Assembly: GCA_039819085.1 (NCBI GenBank)
Contig: JBCBSQ010000013.1
Coordinates: 1-64,000 of the forward strand
Source of the DNA: MED-G105 sp039819085
GTDB lineage: Bacteria; Pseudomonadota; Alphaproteobacteria; Caulobacterales; Parvularculaceae
Length of the DNA: 64,000 nucleotides
Reading direction: 5' to 3'
Shown here: in pieces, positions 51,776 to 60,774 of the stretch
Position numbering within the stretch: position 1 is the first letter of the stretch
Layout: each line of letters opens with the position of its first letter
The notes under the pieces: generated by a model
The model's input: the letters and a program-made list of their open reading frames with translations, nothing else
The model's database searches: none
Told to the model about the DNA's origin: nothing
Program-made: the position numbers and the translations under genes

Positions 51776-53323
51776 TTACGCGCGCGCAAGCTGTCTAAAT
51801 CGCCAGACTTCGCTGAGCCGCAGACCGGTATATCTACCCATCAATACGCAGGTTCCCATTAAGAGGAACAGCAATTCCGGGAAATTGTACATTAGATATT
51901 CGACATGTGCGTTCGACATCGCGAGATAGGCGAGGCTCGCCACGACAAGGCTGCCGACGCCCTGCTTGATCGCCTCGCCGGCCGATGATTCCTCCCACAG
52001 GATCGACATGCGCTCGATCGTCATGGTGATGATCACCATGGGGAAAAGTGAAATCGACAGACCGATCGCCTGATTGTTGTCGGTCATCAGGATCGTGATC
52101 CCGGCCATTGCGATCACGATGAAAATGAGGACGACCGCAAGCCTCGGCACAAGCAGCAATTGCAATCGCTCCAGATAGAAGCGAACGGCGAGCCCCATGG
52201 CGATCAGGGTGGTGAAGAGGATGACGCCATTGAGAAGCGCCGTTTCACGAAACGCGATCCCAATGAGCACGGGCATGAAGGTGCCGAGCGTCTGTACGCC
52301 GACGAACTGCCGCAGGAACACCAGGAGCGTAATGCCAACGGGGATCGTCACCAGCGTCTTGTAGACGAGCTGCGTCGTCAGGGGCAGATCGCCAAAGCTG
52401 AAGAGACGCGCAAGCGGCTCGGCCCGCGCGCCCGCCTCCTGCGCGAGCGCCGCAGCCGAAGACCGCTGCGAGGAGATCGCAATCTGTAAATCGAGCTCCG
52501 ACACGCCGTTTGCCGTCACCAGCCCGTCGACGCCGCGCCAGATCGTCAGAAATCGGGCCGGCGCGCCGCCGGGGAAGAACCGCCGGTCTTCCCCGGCGAC
52601 CCGGTACTCCAGCCAGTGAATGGTCTCCGCCCGGCGAATGTCTTCAATGAGCCTTACGCCATTCGCGATCCGCGCCTGCAGCCCTTGCGCGGCGAGCGTC
52701 TCCCTGGCGAGCTCCAACCGGTCGAGCGGCGGGGCGAGATCTTTCAGGAGCACCGCCTGCTCGTCAGCGTCTTCGCCACGATCGGCGGGTCCCCCGAAAA
52801 TCTCCCGTAGCATGAGGTCTGCAAACGTCGCGTCATCGGCAGAGCGTCGCCGCAGACTCGCGGTCCAGACGATGAACGCCTGACGCTTCACCGGATCGGC
52901 CTCGAAGGGCGTGGAACGCGGGGCGCTGGCGGCGAACCAGTCCGGCAGGGGCGTCGACGCGGTCTCGCCGCGGGTCTGAGCGGAATATCTGAGGACTTTG
53001 CGGTTGCTCGGGAAACGATACGACCAGACCGCCTTGCGGTTGCCTGCGCCGGGCTCGTTCATCAAGTTGAGCCCGAAGGAGCCGTTGTAGAATTCCTCGC
53101 CCGACACGTCGCGCGCCGCATCCGCCGTCGGAATAAAGAGGTCGATGCGCGCAGGCTCATCTTTCGCCATGAAGTCGAGAAAGACTTCAATGGTCCACAC
53201 GGACGCCTTTGTCCCGGGTTGCAGCGGGTAATCTAGTCGGACCGTCTTTACAAAGAAGATTGACGCGCCAATGGCGATCAGAAAAACCGCAAGCGCGATT
53301 GCGTGAAACGCATTCGACTTCAT
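51776..53323 (-). CDS. Inactive transglutaminase fused to seven membrane helices
   Basis: The 515-residue protein has an N-terminal membrane anchor (about 6-26), a periplasmic domain of about 220 residues and then seven membrane segments starting at about residue 315 (LVYKTLVTIPVGITLLVFL onwards). This layout is that of the UUP1/7TM-transglutaminase family, in which the transglutaminase-like domain lacks the catalytic triad. It is the middle gene of the ATP-grasp / 7TM / retropepsin trio and presumably carries a substrate or signal across the membrane; function is unproven. Confidence 0.85.
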   Translation of the reverse strand: MKSNAFHAIALAVFLIAIGASIFFVKTVRLDYPLQPGTKASVWTIEVFLDFMAKDEPARIDLFIPTADAARDVSGEEFYNGSFGLNLMNEPGAGNRKAVWSYRFPSNRKVLRYSAQTRGETASTPLPDWFAASAPRSTPFEADPVKRQAFIVWTASLRRRSADDATFADLMLREIFGGPADRGEDADEQAVLLKDLAPPLDRLELARETLAAQGLQARIANGVRLIEDIRRAETIHWLEYRVAGEDRRFFPGGAPARFLTIWRGVDGLVTANGVSELDLQIAISSQRSSAAALAQEAGARAEPLARLFSFGDLPLTTQLVYKTLVTIPVGITLLVFLRQFVGVQTLGTFMPVLIGIAFRETALLNGVILFTTLIAMGLAVRFYLERLQLLLVPRLAVVLIFIVIAMAGITILMTDNNQAIGLSISLFPMVIITMTIERMSILWEESSAGEAIKQGVGSLVVASLAYLAMSNAHVEYLMYNFPELLFLLMGTCVLMGRYTGLRLSEVWRFRQLARA

Positions 53324-53353
53324 GTCGCCCTCCCGCCCCGACGCCTTCTTGGA

Positions 53354-53992
53354 TCAGCCGTCCGCCGTCAACGACCCGCCATCGCCGCTTTCCGCCGTCT
53401 GTTCATGCTTACCGGTCTTTGGCGCTTTAGGTTCTCGAGCGTCGATGCACCCCTCTTTTGACGCGTAGGTCTGAGATGAATCAACAGCGATGCGGTGCGC
53501 GAGGAACTCACGCCCCACAAGGATATCGAACTCGAACTCGGACCGGTCCGCGAGATTGATCTCCGCGACCCCAAACTTGCCGCCGACGCACAGCGGCAGA
53601 TGAATGACAGGCCGCCGGATGCGGCCGCCGCGCTTCTGTTTGATGCGCGCGAAGCGGATCACGTTCTGATCATAGCGGATCGACCTGCCGTCTTTGCCAA
53701 CGAGCCGGAAGCGAACCCAGGTGTCTTTGCCTTTGCGGTCATAGAGTTCAATGTCGCGGGCGTATACGGAGCTCGTATCCGCTCCGGTGTCGAGCTTGCC
53801 CTTCATATCAAGGCCGAGATTGCCGACGCGTACGTCTTCCAGATAGCCGAGCGTGACGAGTTCTCCCCTGCCGCCTTTCTTGTCGCGCGCGCTTTTTGCG
53901 CTCGCATTTTCCTCCGCGGCGGCGGGCGCAATCAACAGGGCTACCGCCGCAAGCGCTCCCGCCAGAGGGCGTATCAGGTGCAAATCAGTCAT
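53354..53992 (-). CDS. Retropepsin-like periplasmic protein (RimB/'zinc protease' family)
   Basis: The 212-residue protein has a signal peptide (about 8-26, APAAAEE) and a single aspartic-protease-type motif KLDTGADTSSVYA with Asp68, followed by VIRFARIKQ and FDILVGREFLAHRIAVD. Databases often name this family 'ATP-dependent zinc protease', but the DTGA motif and fold point to retropepsin-like aspartic peptidases. It is the first gene of the three-gene operon. The ATG at 53992 has GGAAAGG upstream. Confidence 0.85.
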   Translation of the reverse strand: MTDLHLIRPLAGALAAVALLIAPAAAEENASAKSARDKKGGRGELVTLGYLEDVRVGNLGLDMKGKLDTGADTSSVYARDIELYDRKGKDTWVRFRLVGKDGRSIRYDQNVIRFARIKQKRGGRIRRPVIHLPLCVGGKFGVAEINLADRSEFEFDILVGREFLAHRIAVDSSQTYASKEGCIDAREPKAPKTGKHEQTAESGDGGSLTADG

Positions 53993-54130
53993 CGGGGCCT
54001 TTCCTTTTCGGCGTCGGAGGTGGCGAGGCTCGCACAACTTCGCAAATGAACTTTCCTACACCGGTTCGCAAATCCTCCGCTCCGAGCGCCGCTATCCCGA
54101 GCTGTTGCGGCTCGGCGGCGAGCGCGGTTC

Positions 54131-55591
54131 ATGCGATGCTCGACGAGCGCCAAGGTCGACAATCGACGAGGGCGCGCCAATCGCCGAGAAATCGTTAGCC
54201 AGGCCCAAACAAATCGGAGACAGGTCATCGATCGCCAATCGACCGAACCACAGGCGGCTTCCGCGCCTGCGCGCGCCAAGCGGCCGCTGTTCCTGCAAAG
54301 GCGTTTCTGGCCGATCTGGACGACGCTTTCGCTCGGCACATTCGCCGACAATACGCTACGCCAGGCGCTCCTGATCGGCATTCCCTATGGCGTGGTCTCG
54401 ACGCCCGGCTTCAACAATCCAGACAACGCCATGCCGATCATCGGCGCCCTGCTTCCATTGGCCATTTTGTTGTTTTCACCGCTCGCCGGCCAACTCGCCG
54501 ACAAATACGAAACCGCCGCAATGATGCGCCGCACCAAGTTCGCCGAGATCGGTCTGATGGCCGTCGCGGCGTTTGCGTTCGCCGCTAAACTCGGCGGCCT
54601 GGCGATCTTCATGCTGTTCGCCATGGGCGCCCAGTCGGCGTTCTTTTCGCCTGTCCGGGTCAGCGCGATGCCGAAGTACCTCGCCACTGACGAGCTCGTG
54701 CGCGGCAATGGACTATGCAATGCAGGTCTCTTCGGGTTCATCCTGCTGGGATACGGCGTCGGCGGCGCGCTGATCGTTCAACCAGACGGCGGACTCAAGG
54801 TTGGGGCGACGCTGGTGACGGCGGCGAGCCTGGGATTCGCAGCCTCCCTCTTTGCGCCCGCAATTGGCGCGAACGCGCCAGATCTGAAGCTTCGGCTGAA
54901 TTGGTTCGCCCTCGCCATCGACATGGTTCGCCTCACCGCGCGCGCGCCCGGGGTCGCGCCGCCGCTCATTGGGTTCGGCGCGTTCTTTCTCCTCACAACC
55001 GCGGTCTCCGTCCTCACGCCTTTGCTTGCGCGTGATACGCTGAATGGCGACGCGCTGACCGCGACAGCCCTCAACGGACTGTTCGCCCTCGGCGTCGGCG
55101 TCGGCGCAATCGTCGCGGCGGCGCTCCCAAAGACGCGAACTAATCTCGGGGTCGCCGGCGCGAGCGTGATCGCCGCCGGCGGCCTGACGATTGCGATCGC
55201 CCTCGCCGCGCCGGCAATCGCGCCGTCAGAAGGCGAGCTTCAGCTGAGCGACCTGATCGCAACGGCCGAGCGGATCGCCTTCTGTCTGGCGCTCGTCGCC
55301 ACTGCGGCGCTGATGGGCGTCTACATCGCGCCCTTGCAGGCGGCGATGCAGCGGCGCGCGCCGACAGCGTCGCGTGCCCGGATCATGGCCGTCAGCGCGA
55401 TCGCCAACGCCGCTTTCGCCATTCCCGGGTCGCTGTCCGTCCTCCTGATCACGCGGACGAACGCGCCGCCTGAAGCCGGCCTGATCGGCGTCGGCGTCGG
55501 CATGCTCGCGATCGGCGGCGTGATGGCCCGCCGGCGGAATGTCCTCCCTGCCGGCCGCTATGATGAGGCCTTCTCGCCTCCTTCGAACTGA
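54131..55591 (+). CDS. MFS transporter, lysophospholipid-transporter-like
   Basis: The protein of up to 486 residues has about 12 hydrophobic segments starting at FWPIWTTLSLGTFADNTLRQALLI, with the MFS loop SPLAGQLADKYETAAMMRRTKFAEI. The FADN start and FFSPVRVSAMPKYLATDELVRGNGL resemble LplT and the N-terminal module of Aas-type fusions that flip lysophospholipids. There is no fused acyltransferase. The first 55 residues are polar and the exact start is uncertain; no better ATG or GTG was found. Confidence 0.82.
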   Translation: MRCSTSAKVDNRRGRANRREIVSQAQTNRRQVIDRQSTEPQAASAPARAKRPLFLQRRFWPIWTTLSLGTFADNTLRQALLIGIPYGVVSTPGFNNPDNAMPIIGALLPLAILLFSPLAGQLADKYETAAMMRRTKFAEIGLMAVAAFAFAAKLGGLAIFMLFAMGAQSAFFSPVRVSAMPKYLATDELVRGNGLCNAGLFGFILLGYGVGGALIVQPDGGLKVGATLVTAASLGFAASLFAPAIGANAPDLKLRLNWFALAIDMVRLTARAPGVAPPLIGFGAFFLLTTAVSVLTPLLARDTLNGDALTATALNGLFALGVGVGAIVAAALPKTRTNLGVAGASVIAAGGLTIAIALAAPAIAPSEGELQLSDLIATAERIAFCLALVATAALMGVYIAPLQAAMQRRAPTASRARIMAVSAIANAAFAIPGSLSVLLITRTNAPPEAGLIGVGVGMLAIGGVMARRRNVLPAGRYDEAFSPPSN

Positions 55592-55699
55592 CCTCTCCAA
55601 CTCTCAGCGCGGCACGAAAATTGCTGCGTCGCCAATAGCGCAAGCTGCGCAGTCGCCTTCACGACGACCAGGACGCGACGCCGCCGCATTTTGCGTTAA

Positions 55700-56242
55700 A
55701 TGAACGGCAAGCACGATCGAGGTAGTACGAACCTTATGGGGCTTACGCTGGTATTTGTGGGGATATGCGTCGCGTTCGGCGTCGCCGCGACGTTCGCGTC
55801 GAGCGGCCCTCTCGACCTGCCGCAGATTCCGCGGCCGTTGTCAGCAAATGACATCAAGCGCTTCACGCCCCGCAAGACGCTCTTCATCATCGGACCCAAA
55901 GCCGATCACGCAGCCTGCCGGCTCCAGCGCCGTCTCCTGAAGCCGGCGATTGCGCTCATCATTCGCGAAGATATCAAAGTGGTGGAGCTCTACGGCGACG
56001 AGCCCGCCCGCCTCAATGGCGACGAAATGGACTGGCTCGACCCAGCCTTGCTTCGTCATGCTATGGACGCTGAAGAAGGGTTCTTCGTGATCTATGTGGA
56101 CGAGCGCGGTCGGTCCGCGTTCCGCTCAGAGGCGCCGATGGTGGCGTCTGACCTCTTCGCCAGAGCCGGCGTCAGGATCTCACCGCCCGAAGCGGCGGGG
56201 CTCAGAGAAACGTCGACGCTGCGCAAGTTGCGCGCCGCCTAA
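55700..56242 (+). CDS. DUF4174-like membrane-anchored protein
   Basis: The 180-residue protein has one membrane segment near the N-terminus (about 13-33) and a periplasmic thioredoxin-like alpha/beta domain (KTLFIIGPKADHAACRLQRRLL, KVVELYG, FFVIYVDERGRSAFRSEAP) that matches the DUF4174 pattern. It has no CxxC motif, so redox activity is unlikely. Function unknown; it stands alone between the MFS gene and the convergent ugd. Confidence 0.65.
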   Translation: MNGKHDRGSTNLMGLTLVFVGICVAFGVAATFASSGPLDLPQIPRPLSANDIKRFTPRKTLFIIGPKADHAACRLQRRLLKPAIALIIREDIKVVELYGDEPARLNGDEMDWLDPALLRHAMDAEEGFFVIYVDERGRSAFRSEAPMVASDLFARAGVRISPPEAAGLRETSTLRKLRAA

Positions 56243-56273
56243 GACGCTTCACCGACGCAAGAGAGCCCGCCGT

Positions 56274-57578
56274 CTACGACCGTCCGATCGACGAGTAGAT
56301 GAAGCCAAGCTCGCGCATCTTCTCCGGGCGATAGACGTTCCGCAGGTCAATAAAGACTGGCGACGTCATGAGCTCTTTCATGCGCTTGAAATCAAGCGCT
56401 CTGAATTCATCCCACTCCGTAAGCAACACGACCGCGTCTGCGCCGTCCATGGCGTCATAGGGGCCTTCGCAAAAGGTGACGCCTGTCAGAAGGCCGCGCG
56501 CCTCATCCATGCCGGCGGGATCAAACGCCCGCACCTTTGCTCCCGCCTCGATCAGCGCCGGGACAATCTCAAGCGACGGCGCTTCACGCATATCGTCTGT
56601 ATTTGGTTTGAACGTCAGACCGAGAACGGCGACGGTCTTGCCCTTGGCGTCGCCGCCGCACGCGGCAATGACGCGTTCCGCCATCTGGCGCTTGCGGCGG
56701 TCATTGATCTCCACCACCGCCTCAACGATCTTCGTCGGCGCGCCGGCGGTCTGCGCCGTCCGGACAAGCGCCAGCGTATCCTTCGGGAAGCAAGATCCCC
56801 CATATCCGGGGCCGGCGTGCAGAAACTTCGCGCCAATCCGGCCGTCAAGGCCGATGCCGCGCGCGACCTCCTGGACGTCGGCGCCGACCCGTTCGCTCAG
56901 ATCCGCGATTTCATTGATGAAAGTGATCTTGGTCGCGAGAAACGCATTCGCCGCGTACTTGATAAGCTCTGACGTGGTGCGATTGGTGAAGAGGATGGGC
57001 GTCTCATTGATGAAGAGCGGTCGATAAAGCTCCCGCATCACGTCGCGCGCGCGGTCGTCTTCGGCGCCGACAACAACCCGGTCCGGACGCTTGAAGTCCT
57101 CAATCGCCGCGCCTTCGCGTAGAAACTCCGGGTTCGACACAACCGAAAAATCCGCATCCGGCCGAACTTTCTTGACGATGTCCTCAACCTCAGCGCCCGT
57201 CCCAACCGGGACGGTCGATTTATTCACGATCACCGTATAGCCGGTGATCGCTTGGGCGATCTCCTCAGCGGCGGCGTATACGTAGGACAGGTCCGCAAAA
57301 CCGTCGCCCCGCCGCGACGGCGTGCCGACCGCAATAAAGACCGCCTCCGCATCGCGCGCCGCCGTCGCGAGATCCGTCGTGAAGGACAACCGTCCCGCAG
57401 CGACATTCTCCGCGACAAGAGAGTCAAGGCCTGGCTCATAGATTGGGATCTCGCCGCGGGTAAGCGCCTCGATCTTGCCGACGTCTTTGTCGACGCAGTG
57501 GACCGTATGGCCAAAGTCCGCAAAACACGCGCCTGACACTAAGCCCACATAGCCGGAGCCGACGATCGCGACTTTCAT
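56274..57578 (-). CDS. ugd: UDP-glucose 6-dehydrogenase
   Basis: The 434-residue enzyme oxidises UDP-glucose to UDP-glucuronate for acidic polysaccharide. It begins MKVAIVGSGYVGLVSGACFA (NAD-binding), and has the catalytic Cys in YGGSCFPKDT, INKSTVPVGT-like VNKSTVPVG and the C-terminal VLGLTFKPNTDDMREAPS. The ATG at 57578 follows GAGGAG; a frame to 57710 is non-coding. It lies 139 bases downstream of the glycosylphosphotransferase and likely shares its transcript. Confidence 0.95.
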   Translation of the reverse strand: MKVAIVGSGYVGLVSGACFADFGHTVHCVDKDVGKIEALTRGEIPIYEPGLDSLVAENVAAGRLSFTTDLATAARDAEAVFIAVGTPSRRGDGFADLSYVYAAAEEIAQAITGYTVIVNKSTVPVGTGAEVEDIVKKVRPDADFSVVSNPEFLREGAAIEDFKRPDRVVVGAEDDRARDVMRELYRPLFINETPILFTNRTTSELIKYAANAFLATKITFINEIADLSERVGADVQEVARGIGLDGRIGAKFLHAGPGYGGSCFPKDTLALVRTAQTAGAPTKIVEAVVEINDRRKRQMAERVIAACGGDAKGKTVAVLGLTFKPNTDDMREAPSLEIVPALIEAGAKVRAFDPAGMDEARGLLTGVTFCEGPYDAMDGADAVVLLTEWDEFRALDFKRMKELMTSPVFIDLRNVYRPEKMRELGFIYSSIGRS

Positions 57579-57716
57579 GAAATAGCGCTCCTCACTAGAA
57601 CGGCCGAGCGCGGCCGCGGCTGAACTCTGGCCGCTGCCATAGGCGACGCGGCCGCGCCCGTCCAGAGGAGCGAAGGCGTTCGCCGCCCCGCTGCGGCCAT
57701 GGCTCGCCAATTGAGC

Positions 57717-59324
57717 CTAATGCGCGTTCTTTGGAAACAGCACCGCGAAAACGGTCAGAACTAGGATCTTAAGGTCGAACCAGAGCGACCAATTGTCGAT
57801 GTACTCAAGGTCGTATCGCACGCGGTTCGCCATCTGCTCCTTCTCAGAGGTCTCGCCGCGATAGCCGTTCACCTGCGCCCAGCCGGTAATGCCTGGCTTG
57901 ACGCGGTGTCGGCCGGAGTAATTCTCAATCATCTTTGCGTAGGCGTGATTGTGGGCGAGCGCATGCGGCCGCGGGCCGATGAGCGACATCTCGCCCCGCA
58001 GGACATTGAAAAGCTGCGGCAGTTCATCGAGGCTCCATTTGCGCAGGAACGCGCCGACTTTCGTGATGCGCGCGTCGCCCTTCTTCGCCTGCGTAACGGA
58101 TGCGCCATCCTCCGCCACTGTCATCGTGCGGAACTTATAGATACGGAAAACTTCGTGGTTAAAGCCATGTCGCTGCTGCGCGAAGAGGACTGGCCCTGGC
58201 CCCTGCAGCTTCAGCGCGAGCGCGCACGCCGCCAATAATGGCGTCGCCAAAAGAAGCAGGACGGCGCCAAGGACGCGATCCTCCACGGTCTTCACAAAGC
58301 CGCCCCATCCTTCCAGCGGCCGCCGATACAGCCGCAAGGCCGGCGCGCCGCCGATCCGCACGACTTCGCCCCCCAGATGATCCATCCAATGGACGCTCGA
58401 TAACAGCGCGACCGACACAGGCAAGGAGGAGAGCCGCTCGACCATTTCCGCCATTTCGGCGCGGTCGATATTCCGTGCAGCGATCAGTATATCGTCGACA
58501 TCGCCCGCCCGCGCGAGGCGCTCGACCGCCTCCATTTCCCCGCAGGACTTCACCGCGCCGGGCGACAGATCGTCTTCGTCGAGACGAAAAACGCCGACAA
58601 CGCTCAGCCCGCGGCCCACGCGTTCAACCTGGTCGCAAAACGTCGCGCACGCGTCCGCCGCTCCGACGACGGCCACGCGGCGTCCAAAGACCCCGCCTTC
58701 CGCCGCCGCCCGGCGCAGAAACGCCGCCGCCGCAATCCGGACGCCTGCGAGCGCCGCGCCGGAGACAATCATCCACGTGAAGAGCCAGAACCGCGAGAAA
58801 AGATCCGAAATCTTCAGGGTAAAGGCGAATGCGATCAGGCCGAGAATGATGAGCACCCAACGCGTGACAATCGCGCGGATGGCCTTGGTGGCGACCAACA
58901 GCTGATCGAAATCGTAGAAGCCGTCGCGGCGCAGGATAGCGGTCAGCGCCGTTGCGCCGATAATTCCTGCGCTTGTGTAAAGCTCATAGTCGAAATCGAT
59001 GATCAGGACTTCGATGTGGTAGATGTAGGCGACAAGGAACGAGATCGCCGCGATCGAGGCAAAGTCAATAATCTGGATGATGTCGCCGTAAATCGCATGC
59101 GGCAGGGCCGCCGTACGGCGATGTTGGACCTTCTTCTCGCCGGAGTCCTTCTCGTCGGAGTCCTTCTCGTCAGCATCGCCCGCGCCATCATCTCGGGCGG
59201 CGCGTGACAAGGCGGAGGGCCGTTGCGCGGCGGTGGGTTCATCTCCGGCCGTCCGAGCGGCGGCTTCGCCAACGCCATGCTCGCCAACCAGTTTAGACCC
59301 CGCCAGAAGTTCCTGTTCCGACAT
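57717..59324 (-). CDS. Undecaprenyl-phosphate glycosylphosphotransferase (WcaJ-like)
   Basis: The 535-residue inner-membrane enzyme starts exopolysaccharide units by moving a sugar phosphate onto undecaprenyl phosphate. After a polar N-terminus with a short tandem repeat (DEKDSDEKDSGEKK) there are four membrane segments, a CoA-binding-like domain, a fifth segment and the catalytic domain: LFAQQRHGFNHEVFRIYKFRTM, KWSLDELPQLFNVLRGEMSLIGPRPH and GITGWAQVNGYRG. The ATG at 59324 has a weak upstream site; a longer frame starts at 59396. With ugd it marks a polysaccharide locus. Confidence 0.93.
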   Translation of the reverse strand: MSEQELLAGSKLVGEHGVGEAAARTAGDEPTAAQRPSALSRAARDDGAGDADEKDSDEKDSGEKKVQHRRTAALPHAIYGDIIQIIDFASIAAISFLVAYIYHIEVLIIDFDYELYTSAGIIGATALTAILRRDGFYDFDQLLVATKAIRAIVTRWVLIILGLIAFAFTLKISDLFSRFWLFTWMIVSGAALAGVRIAAAAFLRRAAAEGGVFGRRVAVVGAADACATFCDQVERVGRGLSVVGVFRLDEDDLSPGAVKSCGEMEAVERLARAGDVDDILIAARNIDRAEMAEMVERLSSLPVSVALLSSVHWMDHLGGEVVRIGGAPALRLYRRPLEGWGGFVKTVEDRVLGAVLLLLATPLLAACALALKLQGPGPVLFAQQRHGFNHEVFRIYKFRTMTVAEDGASVTQAKKGDARITKVGAFLRKWSLDELPQLFNVLRGEMSLIGPRPHALAHNHAYAKMIENYSGRHRVKPGITGWAQVNGYRGETSEKEQMANRVRYDLEYIDNWSLWFDLKILVLTVFAVLFPKNAH

Positions 59325-59651
59325 ATATTCCGTCTGCGTAACACCAGACGTCGCCAAGCCACACGACGCCTGACGCCCCCCGGTTCGCGATAGCACCCAG
59401 CGAGTAAGCCGTCCACACGAAAGCTAAGCCGCTGTGTTCCCGGTCGCGTCGTTTATCGACAACCCGACAACCTTTAGCGTGTAGAGGGACTGCAATCGCC
59501 GGGCCGGTTTCACAGCGGCCCTGGAATGGCGGCGAAATTGCATCTCTTGTTCCGCTACGGGGCGCGCCAAAGAGGGGCGGCGCGGCGACATCTTGCGTAT
59601 CGGCGCGCGGACCCATTTGGATAGGCGCGCGACAACCAGAGGGCGATCGTA
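59325..59651. other. Non-coding region upstream of the glycosylphosphotransferase
   Basis: No convincing gene or RNA is seen in this 327-base divergent gap. It must contain the promoters of the polysaccharide gene (leftwards) and of the small gene at 59652 (rightwards). Confidence 0.5.
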
Positions 59652-59873
59652 ATGGGCAAGCAATACTCAACTCACTTCGTCTCTTGGCGCGACGCCAGGA
59701 ATCCGGTTGACATGTTCCCGAACGAGAACTCGTACGGCAAAGCGGCTGCAAAGGCGCTGGAGGCGAAACTCGGCGAACTCGCGGAAGAGGGCTGGATCAT
59801 CGACCGGGTGATCGCCGCTTCAGGCATGACGCCGAAACAGTGCGCCGCATTCACGATCGTTGCGTTCAAATAA
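59652..59873 (+). CDS. Small DUF4177-like hypothetical protein
   Basis: The 73-residue protein (GKAAAKALEAKLGELAEEGWIIDRVIAASG) has the helix-then-'GW' pattern of small DUF4177-type proteins, with no signal or membrane segment. Function unknown. The balanced composition and GATCGTA-ATG start support a real gene. It precedes cysQ by 72 bases in the same direction. Confidence 0.65.
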   Translation: MGKQYSTHFVSWRDARNPVDMFPNENSYGKAAAKALEAKLGELAEEGWIIDRVIAASGMTPKQCAAFTIVAFK

Positions 59874-59945
59874 CCCCGAGACTATTGCTCGCGACTTTCG
59901 ATAATCGAGACAACGCCGCCGCCAGCGCGGCGGGAGTTTGATGAC

Positions 59946-60773
59946 GTGAAGAATCCGGCTAGCGGCCTCGCTGCAGAGTTAGCGCAAATCGCGCTGCGCG
60001 CAGGCGACGCAATCATGGACCATTACGAAACGGGCGTTTCGGTCGAGCGCAAATCGGACGCCTCCCCGGTAACGGAAGCGGACCGCCGCGGCGAAGAGAT
60101 CATTCTCGAAGGCCTCGGCAAGCTTGCGCCGGGAATTCCGACCCTCGCCGAAGAAGCCGCATCCGCCGGCGACACGCCGAATCTCGACAACGATCCGGAG
60201 ACGGTTTTCTTCCTGGTCGACCCCCTCGACGGCACCAAAGAGTTCATCAACGGATCCGGCGAGTTCACCGTGAATATCGCGCTGATCCGTGGCGGCGCGC
60301 CGGAACTGGGCGTTGTGCTTGCGCCGGCCTTAGGCGAAATCTTCCTCGGCGTCGCCGGCGAAGGCGCCAGGCGCGCATCGACGACGCGCGGCGAAATTGG
60401 CGAGTGGTCGAAGATCGAAAGCCGCCGCCCGGCGCCTGCGCGCCTGACGGCCATGGGCAGCCGCAGCCATGGCTCGTCCGAAACCCAGGACTTTCTCGAT
60501 CGTTTGCCGATCGAGTCCTTCGCGGCGGCGGGGTCGTCCTTGAAATTCTGCCGCCTCGCAGAAGGCGCAGCGGACGTCTACCCGCGCTTTGGCCGGACAA
60601 TGGAATGGGACACCGGCGCCGGCCAGGCGGTGCTGGAGGCGGCCGGCGGCGCCGTTTTCGTTGCGGGAAGCGAACATGCGCCGCTGCGTTACGCCAAGGC
60701 CGCGCGCGGTTACGACAATCCGCATTTCGTTGCTTGGGGCGACCCTGCGCACGCCAAGACGGGCGTCAGGTAA
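59946..60773 (+). CDS. cysQ: 3'(2'),5'-bisphosphate nucleotidase
   Basis: The 275-residue enzyme of the inositol-monophosphatase superfamily removes phosphate from PAP/PAPS, recycling the by-product of sulfate assimilation. Metal-binding motifs are VTEADRRGEE, FFLVDPLDGTKEFINGSGEFTVNIALI and MEWDTGAGQAVLEAAGG. Length is usual. The start is a GTG at 59946. Confidence 0.93.
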   Translation: MKNPASGLAAELAQIALRAGDAIMDHYETGVSVERKSDASPVTEADRRGEEIILEGLGKLAPGIPTLAEEAASAGDTPNLDNDPETVFFLVDPLDGTKEFINGSGEFTVNIALIRGGAPELGVVLAPALGEIFLGVAGEGARRASTTRGEIGEWSKIESRRPAPARLTAMGSRSHGSSETQDFLDRLPIESFAAAGSSLKFCRLAEGAADVYPRFGRTMEWDTGAGQAVLEAAGGAVFVAGSEHAPLRYAKAARGYDNPHFVAWGDPAHAKTGVR

Positions 60774-60774
60774 T

